A DNA stretch of 64,000 nt from Desulfofustis limnaeus (GCF_023169885.1 NZ_AP025516.1:992001-1056000), one strand, 5' to 3'; positions 49,706 to 58,593 are shown, counted from the first letter of the stretch. The notes: generated from the letters alone by a model not told the origin. Numbers and translations are program-made.

Positions 49706-51253
49706 ATGGAAAAGTCATCCGTACCAAACACGCATGAGCAACTCGTCACCTTGCGCAGCCGATTGGCTCAGGTCACCAACGCCTGGACCTTTGACGATTA
49801 TCGCACGTTCATCACCTTCTATTCGCGGATCATTCCTGAATTTATGGGAGCTGAACGCTGCTCAATTTTCATCATGGAGCGCGGCAGCAACCGGATCTGT
49901 TCGATTTTCGGCACCGGGTTGGAAGAGCAGCAGATCGAGCCGCCGCTGGAAGGGAGCATCGTCGGACAAGTCATCAAGACCGGCAAGAGCGTGTTGGAAA
50001 ACAATCTCAGCAAACACCGCGGTTTTCATTCCAGCAGCGATGAGCAAACCGGTTTCGTCAGTCGCAACTTGATTTGCTCGCCCATCCGCAGCATTACCGG
50101 AGAAAGCGTCTCGGGAGCGATTCAGCTGCTCAACAAGAAGGGCGGCGGCATCTTCTCCGGGGACGATCTGCGCAAGCTCGATGAGATCGCGCACTTCCTG
50201 TCGATCTCCATCGAATCGGTGATGCTCAATCAGGAGATCCTCACCATCGCCTCCCGCTTCGGCAAGGAGATGGAACGGCTCGAGCAGGCCACCATTCACG
50301 GAACCAAGATCATTGCCGAAAGTCCGGCGATGATCGATGTGCTCAACCTGGTACGGATCATCAGCAAGACCCCGGTCAACGTTCTGATCCTCGGTGAAAA
50401 CGGTACCGGCAAAGAACTGATCGCCAGGATGATCCACGCGCTTGGCGATCGATCCGAGAAACCGTTTGTGCCAGTGAACTGCGCCTGCATCCCCGAGAAT
50501 CTGGTGGAGAGTGAATTCTTCGGCCATGAGAAGGGTGCTTTCACCGGAGCCGAACAGGCGCGGCGCGGCTTGTTTGAAGAAGCCAGCGGCGGCACGTTGT
50601 TTCTCGACGAGATCGGCGAAATGCCGCTGATCATCCAGCCCAAGTTTCTCCGGGTCATCCAGGAGGGTGAAGGGCACCGGCTCGGCAGCAATAGGATGAT
50701 CTCCTATGATCTGCGGCTGGTGAGTGCCTCCAACCGGGATCTAGCCGCCGAGATAAAGAAAGAGCGGTTTCGCGAAGATCTGTTTTTCCGCCTCTTCTCG
50801 GTGGAAATCGTTATCCCGCCGCTGCGTGAGCGGCGGGAGGATATCCTGCCGCTCGCCCAGCATTTTCTTAGTTTGACCAACGAGCGTTTCGGCAAACAGG
50901 TGGCCGGCTTTTCGCCGGAGGTCATTGATCTATTCGAGCGCTTTTCCTGGCCGGGAAATGTACGTCAGCTGCTCAAGGAGGTGGAGCGGTTGGTGGCCCT
51001 GACCGACAGCGGCCAGGTGATTCAACCGGATCGCTGTTCGCGTGATTTGCTCCATTTCTTCAACAGTCATAAGAAGCGGCGACGTGAGACCGACATTAAC
51101 GACCTGGCGTTGCCAGCCCAGATCCGGCGGCTCGAGGTGGGGATGATCAAGGAAGCGCTGCTGCGCGCCAACGGTAACAAAACCCAGGCAGCCGCGCTGC
51201 TCGACATCACCAGGCAGGGGCTGTTGAAAAAGCTCAAGCGCTATCACCTGTAG
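49706..51253 (+). CDS. GAF-domain sigma-54 activator
   Basis: A 515-residue NtrC-type activator without a receiver domain. A GAF domain (about 25-180) would bind a small ligand. The AAA+ domain (about 205-430) has GENGTGKE as Walker A, the GAFTGA sigma-54 loop and FLDEIGE. A Fis-type helix-turn-helix (about 470-513) ends the protein. The start lacks a good Shine-Dalgarno. No obvious target operon adjoins; the MarR gene lies 166 bp downstream. Confidence 0.92.
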   Translation: MEKSSVPNTHEQLVTLRSRLAQVTNAWTFDDYRTFITFYSRIIPEFMGAERCSIFIMERGSNRICSIFGTGLEEQQIEPPLEGSIVGQVIKTGKSVLENNLSKHRGFHSSSDEQTGFVSRNLICSPIRSITGESVSGAIQLLNKKGGGIFSGDDLRKLDEIAHFLSISIESVMLNQEILTIASRFGKEMERLEQATIHGTKIIAESPAMIDVLNLVRIISKTPVNVLILGENGTGKELIARMIHALGDRSEKPFVPVNCACIPENLVESEFFGHEKGAFTGAEQARRGLFEEASGGTLFLDEIGEMPLIIQPKFLRVIQEGEGHRLGSNRMISYDLRLVSASNRDLAAEIKKERFREDLFFRLFSVEIVIPPLRERREDILPLAQHFLSLTNERFGKQVAGFSPEVIDLFERFSWPGNVRQLLKEVERLVALTDSGQVIQPDRCSRDLLHFFNSHKKRRRETDINDLALPAQIRRLEVGMIKEALLRANGNKTQAAALLDITRQGLLKKLKRYHL

Positions 51254-51375
51254 CGGTTCCTATCGACTGCCCCTGGGACCGGCCGCAGTGGCCTGGCTCC
51301 GGGCCACTTTTCTCAAGGATCGGCAGCGTGCTTGATTCTTCCAGCAGACCTTGACAATAGCTTGTTGGTGAATAA

Positions 51376-51387
51376 TTTAATATTAAA
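51376..51387. promoter_or_regulatory. Palindromic operator candidate for the MarR gene
   Basis: TTTAATATTAAA, a perfect 12-bp AT palindrome in an otherwise GC-rich region, lies 32 bp before the MarR start codon. This is the usual place for an autoregulatory MarR site. Confidence 0.5.
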
Positions 51388-51419
51388 CTACTTAGCAAGA
51401 AGATCATTTTTGGGTAGCT

Positions 51420-51944
51420 ATGGTAACACCAAAACAGAAACAGGCTTTGACGGTCTTCGTCAAAATGATGCGGGCAGCGGAGTCGCTCTCGGTCTCGGTG
51501 CATCGATCGCTGGCCGACGAGGATCTGACCGTCAGTCAGTTTGGCGTGCTCGAGGCATTGTTCCACAAGGGACCGATGTGCCAGAAGGACCTGGCCGGCA
51601 AGATCCTGAAGAGCACCGGCAATATCACCATGGTGATCGATAACCTGGAAAAGCGGGGTCTGGTGGAAAGACGAAGGAGCGAGACGGATCGCCGCTTTAT
51701 CCAGGTGCTGTTGACCGCGGCCGGCCGCGCGTTGATTGCACGGATTTTCCCCGAGCACGCAGCCCGCATCGAGGCGCGGCTGGGCGTGCTCAATCGTAAG
51801 GAACTCGACGATTTGGGAGTGTTGTTAAAAAGAGTGGGCCATGCCGCCGCCGCATCATCGACAACGATTCAGGACGACACAAACCGGAGAACGTCCGGGC
51901 GTGCCCGCCTTAATGACCATGAGGGAGCGGCGGAGCGAAGCTGA
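51420..51944 (+). CDS. MarR-family regulator
   Basis: A 174-residue winged-helix repressor. The DNA-binding region reads LTVSQFGVLEAL, KDLAGKILKSTGNITMVIDNL and RRRSETDRRFIQV, the standard MarR recognition helix and wing. It precedes a flavodoxin-like gene by 30 bp on the same strand and probably controls it. The last 30 residues are a polar tail of no known function. Confidence 0.88.
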   Translation: MVTPKQKQALTVFVKMMRAAESLSVSVHRSLADEDLTVSQFGVLEALFHKGPMCQKDLAGKILKSTGNITMVIDNLEKRGLVERRRSETDRRFIQVLLTAAGRALIARIFPEHAARIEARLGVLNRKELDDLGVLLKRVGHAAAASSTTIQDDTNRRTSGRARLNDHEGAAERS

Positions 51945-51974
51945 GCGGTCTCACGAAAAGAAAAGGAGAAGAAC

Positions 51975-52535
51975 ATGGCACAGGTATTGGTAGTGTATGC
52001 AAGTGATTACGGAAACACCGAAAAGATGGCTAAGGCGGCTGTCGCCGGAATCGAATCGGTGGCCGGGGTGTCGGCCGTATTGAAAAAAGCTGAGGACGTG
52101 ACTGCCGACGATTTGTTGGGAAGCGACGGGGTCATGGTCGGTACCCCCGTACATATGGGCAGCATGGATTGGCGGTTGAAAAAGATGATAGATACCGTCT
52201 GCTCGGGGTTGTGGATGCAGGACAAGCTGAACGGCAAGGTGGCCGGGGTGTTCGTCTCCGGCAGCGGTTATGGCGGGGCCGGCAGCGGTGCGGAATTAAC
52301 CTTCCTGTCGGTGCTCAACAACTTTGCCGAATTGGGCATGATTATCGTGCCGCTGCCGAAAAATACCGAAGGGTATAAAAAGGGCGGCCTGCAATGGGGG
52401 CCATACGGTCGTTCGGCTGATGAAGACCTCAAGCCAATCGGTGTCTCCGACGATGCCGTCGCCGTCGCCCGTCGCCACGGTGTGCATGTGGCGCGGGTGG
52501 CGTCGGCCCTGGCCGGTAAAGGCATTTTCTCCTGA
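51975..52535 (+). CDS. Flavodoxin/WrbA-like flavoprotein
   Basis: A 186-residue flavodoxin-fold protein. The FMN phosphate loop is YASDYGNTEKMA at residues 8-19, and GTPVHMGSMDWRLK and SGSGYGGAGSGAEL match the NAD(P)H:quinone oxidoreductase WrbA pattern. AAAGGAG precedes the ATG. Coupling to a MarR regulator suggests a response to quinones, phenolics or redox stress. Confidence 0.88.
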   Translation: MAQVLVVYASDYGNTEKMAKAAVAGIESVAGVSAVLKKAEDVTADDLLGSDGVMVGTPVHMGSMDWRLKKMIDTVCSGLWMQDKLNGKVAGVFVSGSGYGGAGSGAELTFLSVLNNFAELGMIIVPLPKNTEGYKKGGLQWGPYGRSADEDLKPIGVSDDAVAVARRHGVHVARVASALAGKGIFS

Positions 52536-52547
52536 TGCTCTTCCCCC

Positions 52548-52578
52548 GCCGATCACCGGTCTCAGACCGGTGATCGGC
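52548..52578. terminator. Long stem-loop after the flavodoxin gene
   Basis: GCCGATCACCGGTCT and its complement are separated by one base, a near-perfect hairpin 12 bp past the stop. No U-run follows. Confidence 0.5.
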
Positions 52579-52734
52579 TCGTGCTGGTGGTTCCTCCGGC
52601 TCATGCGGACCAATCCTCGATCGAAGAGGCGACGGGGATGGGTGGGATACGGTTCGAATAAAGCCGACCAGCCATTCTGTCCGCGTCTCTCATTTTGATT
52701 CATCAAACTCGCGCATATGTGTTATCGACAGAGA

Positions 52735-52910
52735 AGGCGACGAGCATCGCTGCCAAACGCTGCTCTTCGGCCTCATCGCCGTTATACCACGGCTGACAGA
52801 CAGGCCGTCCCTGGCCTGCTGTCAGTTGAGGACCTCCTGTCCACAACCCTGCGGGCCTGATGTGGTTTCACGGCGGGCCTACGCGAGGCGTTTTGCAGCG
52901 ATGCTCGTAG
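52735..52910 (-). repeat. Structured repeat R1, copy B
   Basis: The inverted copy of R1. Its ends pair through a 14-bp helix (left arm ACGAGCATCGCTGC on the minus strand), followed by AAACGC/GCGTTT. It lies 93 bp beyond the 3' end of the CBS gene, in a 467-bp spacer with no other gene. Confidence 0.8.
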
Positions 52911-53002
52911 CCGGGTTCGTTGCCGGTACCTCAGAAAAGTACGCTCAATCCGGAGATCCTCATTATTTTCGGTATAACTGCCAGATACGGGGGTAAAGAG
53001 GT

Positions 53003-53620
53003 TTACGCCCAGAGGGTGATGGCCGGGTAGTGTGATACGGCGAAAACGATATCGGTTCTGGTGATGATGCCGATGATGTCGTCGGCACTGTTGGTTACCG
53101 GGATACAGTTGAGATCGCATTCATACATCACCCGGGCGACCCGCCTGATATCGGCAACCGGGTCGGCGGAGATGAGCGGTCGGGAGACCAGGGGCGCGAT
53201 GCTGCCCTGCTCCGCGTGGCGCAACGTCTTGTCCTCGATCAGCAACACCTTGAGCAGGCTGTCCTTGGTGATCAGGCCGAGGGGCCGATGGGCGTCGTTG
53301 AGCACGGGGAGCTGTTTAATCTTTTTTTCTTCCAGCAACTCATAGCACTCGACGATGGGAGTGGAGTCGGCCACGGTGATCACCGGCCGCTTCATGATCT
53401 GGGAGGCATGATAGATGGCCCCCTCCCGCTGCGACCCGATCATCTTCTTGTAGGCGTTGATCGCTTCGCTGGTGAACGGCAAAGCTGATCCCATCTCCTC
53501 CTGCTGTTCTTCAGAAACCAGCGGTTTGACGCGTTTGGTCGGAGAGATCCCGGCCACCCGATACAGCTCCTCCAAACTGCTGCGAAAGCCCAGTCCCTGG
53601 TCGTTGTAGACGGCAAACAT
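53003..53620 (-). CDS. CBS-domain pair protein
   Basis: A 205-residue protein whose C-terminal two-thirds are two CBS domains (about 78-130 and 145-200: MKRPVITVADSTPIVECYELL, split here at its end, and RRVARVMYECDLNCIPV). The N-terminal 70 residues have no recognised fold. CBS pairs usually sense adenine nucleotides. GGGAGA precedes the ATG. Like the CBS-ACT gene at 33 kb, it neighbours an R1 copy. Confidence 0.85.
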   Translation of the reverse strand: MFAVYNDQGLGFRSSLEELYRVAGISPTKRVKPLVSEEQQEEMGSALPFTSEAINAYKKMIGSQREGAIYHASQIMKRPVITVADSTPIVECYELLEEKKIKQLPVLNDAHRPLGLITKDSLLKVLLIEDKTLRHAEQGSIAPLVSRPLISADPVADIRRVARVMYECDLNCIPVTNSADDIIGIITRTDIVFAVSHYPAITLWA

Positions 53621-53824
53621 AAGATCTCCCGTGAGGCGCATCCCGATAGGCAGAGAAACGTTGTCCGGCTATCACCATAATCAACGATTCGGTAAAGAGC
53701 ATCGTTGATTGTCAGAAAAATGTCAGAATTGTTGGTTAGCCTCAGTCCAGTCCTCGTTTCGGCCGACGAGCATGGTTCACAAACCTTCACCAACGAAAAG
53801 CTACATCAGACCGGGAGGTATGTT

Positions 53825-54145
53825 ATGAAAACGCGCAAGACGCTGGTCATGCTGCTGTGCTCACTCTTTCTGCTGATGGCCTTCTCCGGCGTGGCCACCG
53901 TCCAGGCGGCTGATGCCAAGGCCTCGACGGCTGCCGGACAAGCCGTTGCGGACGTCATCAACATCAATCAGGCCGATATCGAGACGCTGGCGACCTTGCC
54001 GGGTATAGGGCCGAAAATTGCCGAGCGCATCACTGCCTATCGGGAGTCGAACGGACCGTTCCAATCGGTGGACGATCTCCTCAACGTGAAAGGCATCGGG
54101 GAGAAGATGCTGGAGAAGATCAAACCGTTAATCACCGTATCCTGA
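53825..54145 (+). CDS. Secreted helix-hairpin-helix protein, ComEA-like
   Basis: A 106-residue protein with a signal peptide (about 1-28, ending VQAAD) and a C-terminal double helix-hairpin-helix: ININQADIETLATLPGIG and KIAERITAYRES, then VDDLLNVKGIGEKMLEKI. This is the DNA-binding part of ComEA, here as a stand-alone periplasmic form. GGGAGG precedes the ATG. A strong terminator follows, so it is monocistronic. Confidence 0.88.
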   Translation: MKTRKTLVMLLCSLFLLMAFSGVATVQAADAKASTAAGQAVADVININQADIETLATLPGIGPKIAERITAYRESNGPFQSVDDLLNVKGIGEKMLEKIKPLITVS

Positions 54146-54159
54146 TCCCGCCCCTCCGG

Positions 54160-54204
54160 CCGCCGTCGAACCTCATGTGCAGGAAGAGGTTCGACGGCGG
54201 TTTT
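54160..54204 (+). terminator. Rho-independent terminator
   Basis: A 15-bp perfect stem CCGCCGTCGAACCTC with an 11-nt loop and TTTT lies 15 bp after the ComEA-like stop. Confidence 0.85.
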
Positions 54205-54214
54205 CGTCGACAGG

Positions 54215-55393
54215 CTAGCCGATCTCCAGGCGTGGTTCTCCGGGGAAATAGCGGTCAATATCGCCGATACAAAAGCATTGGCTCAAACGCGCCAAGGCCT
54301 TGCTGTTTGTCGCCAGTTCATGAGCAGCACGATCGTTGAGAGGCTGTTCGGGCAGGGGCAGCACGAGAATCGGCCGGGCTCCCCAGACGGTGGTGATCAG
54401 ATCGATCAACTGGCTACCTGCGATCTGCATCAGCTCCGGTGCCAGTAACGCCTCCGGTGGGACTTCTCGGTTCGCTGCGTCGTGAAAGGTCAGGGTGAGC
54501 CGGGACTGCTGCCATGCTGCGGTGAGGCGCGGGGAGCAGCCGTTTTCCCAGCAGGTTCGGTTACCACTGGCAAATATCTGACGACGGACGGTTTCGCTTT
54601 TGCTCTCGAGCCTCTCCCCCAAGGTAGTCTCCAGTCGGGTCAGCACGGCCTGAAGTGGTGTTCCCGCCTCGGTCTGGTACGACGCAGCGGTCGGTGTCGA
54701 TGAGGGCTCAACAGAGAGCACGATCGATAACGGCAGCCGCCGTCGCACCAGCTGCCTGGCGGCGGAGAACGATTCGGCCCGGCGGATCAAGTGCTGCAGT
54801 TCGTCCAACGACCCCCGATCACCCGGTTGTCTGGCGCCTTGTTGTTCAACCCAGGCAGACAGATCGCGCATGAGTGCGCCCTTGATCCGATCGGTGGGCT
54901 GCAGGTCGCCGAGTTGCCGGAACAGCGCCTGCTCGCCGTCGATCGCATCCTCCGCAGCCGCTCTGAGGGTGTTTACCTGCTCGGCTATCTCGCTCCATCT
55001 GGTGGACGACGCCAGTTCGATGAAGTTGATCCAGCGGGAGTGATCGAGCCGCCGCCCCACCTCGATCAGATCCGTCTCGAAGAGCAGCGGACTGATGGTG
55101 GCCAGCTCCGCCACCAGATCGGGGTCACTGTCGTAAACCCCCAGCATGATAGTTCGTTTGTGCAGCTTGACGGTGCGCAGGTGGCCGCTCTGCCTGATGA
55201 GCCGGGGCAGATCCCTGAATGGTTGCACGTCCCGGCAGCGGTACGGGGGGTTGAGACTCTCCAGGGCGGTGGCGATTGCTTCCCGCCTGGGGCCTTCGGG
55301 CGCGTGAATCAGGTTCAGGTCGCCCTGGACCTTGAGCCAGTCGGTCTCCGGGATGGGGCCGAGGCCACGGAATTTCACTTTAACCAATTTCAT
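54215..55393 (-). CDS. ABC/RecF-like protein with degraded P-loop
   Basis: A 392-residue protein of unknown function. The N-terminus (KVKFRGLGPIPETD, then LNLIHAPEG) follows the opening of SMC/RecF-type ATPases, where LNLI is followed by a Walker A loop. Here the loop reads APEGPRREAIATAL and lacks the Gly-Lys-Ser/Thr, so ATP binding is doubtful. The middle is helical and charged. No Walker B is clear. The relation is a pattern judgement and could be wrong. Confidence 0.6.
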   Translation of the reverse strand: MKLVKVKFRGLGPIPETDWLKVQGDLNLIHAPEGPRREAIATALESLNPPYRCRDVQPFRDLPRLIRQSGHLRTVKLHKRTIMLGVYDSDPDLVAELATISPLLFETDLIEVGRRLDHSRWINFIELASSTRWSEIAEQVNTLRAAAEDAIDGEQALFRQLGDLQPTDRIKGALMRDLSAWVEQQGARQPGDRGSLDELQHLIRRAESFSAARQLVRRRLPLSIVLSVEPSSTPTAASYQTEAGTPLQAVLTRLETTLGERLESKSETVRRQIFASGNRTCWENGCSPRLTAAWQQSRLTLTFHDAANREVPPEALLAPELMQIAGSQLIDLITTVWGARPILVLPLPEQPLNDRAAHELATNSKALARLSQCFCIGDIDRYFPGEPRLEIG

Positions 55394-55552
55394 GGGCAGC
55401 CTGGATGGGGGTTAACGCTGGCTTAACCATAAGGCCTCAATGACGTATTTCAATGATTCCTTGTGTAAGCATTGTTTTTCTAGTATGAAAGCAAGGGCCT
55501 CGGCACGTGCCGAAGAGCGGTTTAACAGGAGCACCTACGCGGCGGGTAGCTT

Positions 55553-56392
55553 ATGGAAATGGTGGCAAAAGTATCGGTGCATGGCGGACACAGCGGGCAG
55601 TTCTGCAATCACGCAACCGATTCGTTGGAAGAGGTGGTCAAGGCTTATATCGATCAGGGGTTCTCCTGGGTGGGCATTACCGAACACGCCCCGGGGGTCA
55701 GCGAGGAATTGCTCTACACCGACCAACGGCAGGCCGGGCTGACGCCGGCGCTGCTCTACCAGCGCTTCGGCACCTATGTCACCGAGTGTCGCCGCTTGCA
55801 GGCCCTCTACGCCGACCGGATCCGCCTCTATACGGCCATGGAAATCGAGACCTACAGCGGCTATCGCCAGTTCGTTCCAGACCTGGTCGCGGTCTTCAAA
55901 CCCGATTATATCGTCGGCTCCGTGCATTTCGTGGACGATATCAATTTCGATTACTCACCAGAGATGTATGAGCGGGCGGCAGCTCACGCCGGCGGGGTCG
56001 ATCGACTGTATCACCGTTATTTCGACCTGCAGTATGAGATGATCGAATTTCTGCGGCCGGCGGTGGTCGGTCACTTCGATCTGGTCAGGATCTTTGACGC
56101 TGATTACCGCCGTCGACTTGAACAGCCGGACATCCTGGCCAGGATCGAACGGAACCTGCAGGCGGTGAAAAAGCATGATCTCATTCTCGATTTCAATCTG
56201 CGCGCCTTGGCCAAAGGCGCGTCCGAGCCTTATCTTGCCGAACCGATCCTGCACCTGGCCAGATCGTACGACATCGCCGTCGTTCCCGGCGACGATTCCC
56301 ACGGTAGTGGCGACGTCGGCAATTTTTTCGACAGAGGAGTCGCGATCCTCCAGCACCACGGTTTTTCCACCCAGTGGCGCCGACCAGTTTGA
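55553..56392 (+). CDS. PHP-domain phosphatase, histidinol-phosphatase-like
   Basis: A 279-residue metal-dependent phosphoesterase of the PHP superfamily, HisK-type. Metal-ligand segments are VHGGHSG, GITEHAPG, MEIETY, VGSVHFVDD, VGHFDLV and GDDSHG. The first motif has HGGHS in place of the usual DxHxH order. It may hydrolyse histidinol phosphate; other phosphate esters are possible. The start is weakly supported and an ATG two codons later is an alternative. Confidence 0.85.
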   Translation: MEMVAKVSVHGGHSGQFCNHATDSLEEVVKAYIDQGFSWVGITEHAPGVSEELLYTDQRQAGLTPALLYQRFGTYVTECRRLQALYADRIRLYTAMEIETYSGYRQFVPDLVAVFKPDYIVGSVHFVDDINFDYSPEMYERAAAHAGGVDRLYHRYFDLQYEMIEFLRPAVVGHFDLVRIFDADYRRRLEQPDILARIERNLQAVKKHDLILDFNLRALAKGASEPYLAEPILHLARSYDIAVVPGDDSHGSGDVGNFFDRGVAILQHHGFSTQWRRPV

Positions 56393-56530
56393 ACAGCGGT
56401 GCCGGGCCGCATGGCGACAGCCGGTTCGTTTCCGATCGTCCATGGCACCGGGCTCGGTGATGGTTACCGTATCGATAGACGACGCTGTGGCCGGAAAATG
56501 CGGCGCCTATCAGAACCATCGTGTGCGATA

Positions 56531-56675
56531 AGGGGCGCGTGAAAGTTTCGAAATTTCGTTCAAGAATCAGGCGCGAAAGAACATTTTGCCGCAGCCATAT
56601 ATATATGATATTCAGAGGATAACGTGTGATCGTGCAACGAAGAGATGGAGCGAAGCGACACGGTTTCAAGGTTCC
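56531..56675 (+). repeat. Dispersed repeat R2, copy 2
   Basis: A 145-bp stretch matching 19651-19796 in the same orientation, ending 20 bp before the frnE-like start codon. It is non-coding. Confidence 0.75.
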
Positions 56676-56695
56676 CACAAAAATGAGCTGAACCA

Positions 56696-57310
56696 ATGAC
56701 CACCAATATGGAGTTGTTTTCCGATTACGTCTGCCCGTGGTGTTACTTCATGACCGGGCGCATCGAGCGCCTGCTTACGGAGTTCGATGTGTCCATCACC
56801 TGGCGGGTGTTCCCGCTGCATCCCGATACCCCGGATGAAGGACGTGATCTTGACGAGATTTATCAACGTTATCCCTATCCAAAAGAAGACCTGATCGAGC
56901 ACCTGAAACGCAACGCCCGAGCGTTGAACATGCCTTATTGCGAGCGATCGAAAACCTATAATACCAGGCTGGCGCAAGAACTCGGGTTATGGGCGGAAGC
57001 GAAAGGGGCCGGGCCCCGTTTCCACCAGCAGGCTTTTACCGCTTACTTCGTTCACCACGACAATCTGGCCCGCAAGGATGTGCTCTTCTGTCTCGTCGAG
57101 CGAGCTGGCCTCGAGGTGGCTGAAGCCGAACGAGTGCTGGCCGACCGATCGTTTGCCGCCGCTGTCGATAAGGATTGGCAGCGGGCCGACGATCTGGGCA
57201 TCACGGCGGTGCCGACCTTCGTTATCGGAGATAAGAAGCTGGTGGGTGCCCAGGAATACCGGTCCCTGTCGAAATTCGTCAACGAATGCGGAGTGGCCCG
57301 CCGGTCGTGA
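56696..57310 (+). CDS. DsbA-family oxidoreductase, FrnE-like
   Basis: A 204-residue cytoplasmic thioredoxin-fold protein. The active site CPWC is at about residues 13-16 in DYVCPWCYF. An inserted helical domain and the late cis-Pro segment TAVPTFVIGDKKLVGAQ match FrnE/2-hydroxychromene-isomerase-type DsbA. No signal peptide is present. Repeat R2 occupies its upstream region. Confidence 0.9.
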   Translation: MTTNMELFSDYVCPWCYFMTGRIERLLTEFDVSITWRVFPLHPDTPDEGRDLDEIYQRYPYPKEDLIEHLKRNARALNMPYCERSKTYNTRLAQELGLWAEAKGAGPRFHQQAFTAYFVHHDNLARKDVLFCLVERAGLEVAEAERVLADRSFAAAVDKDWQRADDLGITAVPTFVIGDKKLVGAQEYRSLSKFVNECGVARRS

Positions 57311-57372
57311 GGTCAGGGGCGGGCCGCTGGTCCGTCTCCACGAAGTGCCTGCCATGCAGTCGGTCGCGCCGG

Positions 57373-57723
57373 CTAGAAATTGAAGACCTTCGCCTCGGCG
57401 GCCATGTCGATCAGGTGTGGTCCACCGTCGAGCGCCATGTTGGCGTGGAATTTCGACTCGTCCAGGTGGCGGTTTTTGGCACAAGGCGTACAGACCCCGA
57501 CGTGCACCTCGTGTTCCACCAAGTAGGGCAGGTAGTCGTTCACGCAGTCGCCGGTATCTGTCTTGCGGCTGCCGTCGCGATCTTTCGTCGCCCAGTCGAC
57601 GCCGCTGTCGATAAAAAAGAGATCGACGTGATGACCCTTCCCGTGGGCGATCTTGGCAAACTGGAAACAGCGGGTGGCTTTCTCGAAATCGTTGTCGCGC
57701 AGCACAAACAAAAAGTTGGCCAT
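57373..57723 (-). CDS. DsrE-family protein
   Basis: A 116-residue protein of the DsrE/DsrF-like fold. MANFLFVLRDNDFEKATRC starts it, and GVCTPCAKNR carries two cysteines where sulfur-carrier members have the reactive Cys. GGGAG precedes the ATG; the frame is open upstream without a signal. It is 47 bp downstream of the 110-aa gene on the same strand. Sulfur transfer is a family-based guess. Confidence 0.82.
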   Translation of the reverse strand: MANFLFVLRDNDFEKATRCFQFAKIAHGKGHHVDLFFIDSGVDWATKDRDGSRKTDTGDCVNDYLPYLVEHEVHVGVCTPCAKNRHLDESKFHANMALDGGPHLIDMAAEAKVFNF

Positions 57724-57770
57724 GAGTGGTCTCCCGGCATAAATGGTGATTATGGTACGGTCCAAACACC

Positions 57771-58103
57771 TTATCGACAATCGGGATCGGATAATACCTG
57801 GTCCCGGATCTTTTCCCAGACGGCTGCCACCCCGGCAACAAAGCCTTGGGCATACTCGTCATAGCTGAAGCCTTCAGGAACTTGCTCGGCACAGCGGTGT
57901 GCCGCGGCCTGGAGGTCGGGCCACAGAGCCGAATCGCAGGCAACGACGGTTTCCTGTAGGCCCTGGAAGGTGACGGGGACGGTTTTGCGGACCAGATGCA
58001 GGTCGCTGAGGGCGACAAACGGTTCGTAATCGATACGTTCGTTGCCGATGAAGGTCTGGGCGTCTTGTTTGCCGAGATCGGATGAGCGGCTGGTGTGTTT
58101 CAT
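57771..58103 (-). CDS. Hypothetical protein (110 aa)
   Basis: A 110-residue soluble protein with no family that I recognise. It contains three cysteines and a helical C-terminus (YDEYAQGFVAGVAAVWEKIRD). GGAGG precedes the ATG. It precedes the DsrE gene in what looks like a two-gene operon, so a sulfur- or redox-related role is possible but not shown. Confidence 0.7.
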   Translation of the reverse strand: MKHTSRSSDLGKQDAQTFIGNERIDYEPFVALSDLHLVRKTVPVTFQGLQETVVACDSALWPDLQAAAHRCAEQVPEGFSYDEYAQGFVAGVAAVWEKIRDQVLSDPDCR

Positions 58104-58198
58104 GTGCGAGCCTCCGGAAAATGGGTCGGTTCCGGCTTAATAGACCGTTCCCGGGCCGTGCTGTCAAGAGGATCGAACGAGGCGGTGCGGGGGGAGAA

Positions 58199-58240
58199 CG
58201 AAACGGGGGTGACGGCTGTTCAGCCGGCACCCCCGTTTCG
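58199..58240 (-). terminator. Terminator-like stem-loop after csp
   Basis: The stem CGAAACGGGGGTG / CACCCCCGTTTCG with an inner GGCT/AGCC extension lies 28 bp past the csp stop. A short T-containing tail follows on the minus strand. Confidence 0.65.
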
Positions 58241-58268
58241 CTTACAAGGCTACAATGTTCTTTACTGC

Positions 58269-58469
58269 TTATTGCTGAACGACGTTGGCCGCCGCCGGTC
58301 CCTTGGGTCCGTCGACAACGTCGAAAGTGACGGAAGCTCCCTCATCGAGGGATTTGAAGCCGTCGGCCCGGATGGCGCTGTGGTGGACGAAGACATCTCC
58401 GCCTCCCTGTTGAGCGATGAATCCGAAACCTTTCGCGTCGTTAAACCATTTTACTGTGCCTTTTGCCAT
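58269..58469 (-). CDS. Cold-shock domain protein
   Basis: A 66-residue single CSD protein that binds single-stranded RNA/DNA. The RNA-binding motifs KGFGFI (residues 13-18) and DVFVHHSAI (25-33) are intact. AAGGAG precedes the ATG. It lies 124 bp downstream of rhlE with a 20-bp palindrome between them. Together with rhlE and the RRM gene it forms an RNA-remodelling neighbourhood. Confidence 0.95.
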   Translation of the reverse strand: MAKGTVKWFNDAKGFGFIAQQGGGDVFVHHSAIRADGFKSLDEGASVTFDVVDGPKGPAAANVVQQ

Positions 58470-58518
58470 GGGTACTACTCCTTTGTGTGTGGCCCTCTTC
58501 GGGACCGTTGTGATACAT

Positions 58519-58538
58519 CGGATCGAACGTTCGATCCG
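58519..58538. promoter_or_regulatory. 20-bp palindrome between rhlE and csp
   Basis: CGGATCGAACGTTCGATCCG is a perfect palindrome 50 bp upstream of csp. It may be a protein binding site or a hairpin in the csp leader. Confidence 0.45.
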
Positions 58539-58593
58539 TGCTGCTGCACGCGTTGGTGCATTGTTCAAGATCTGCGCAGGATAGCCCGCCAGA

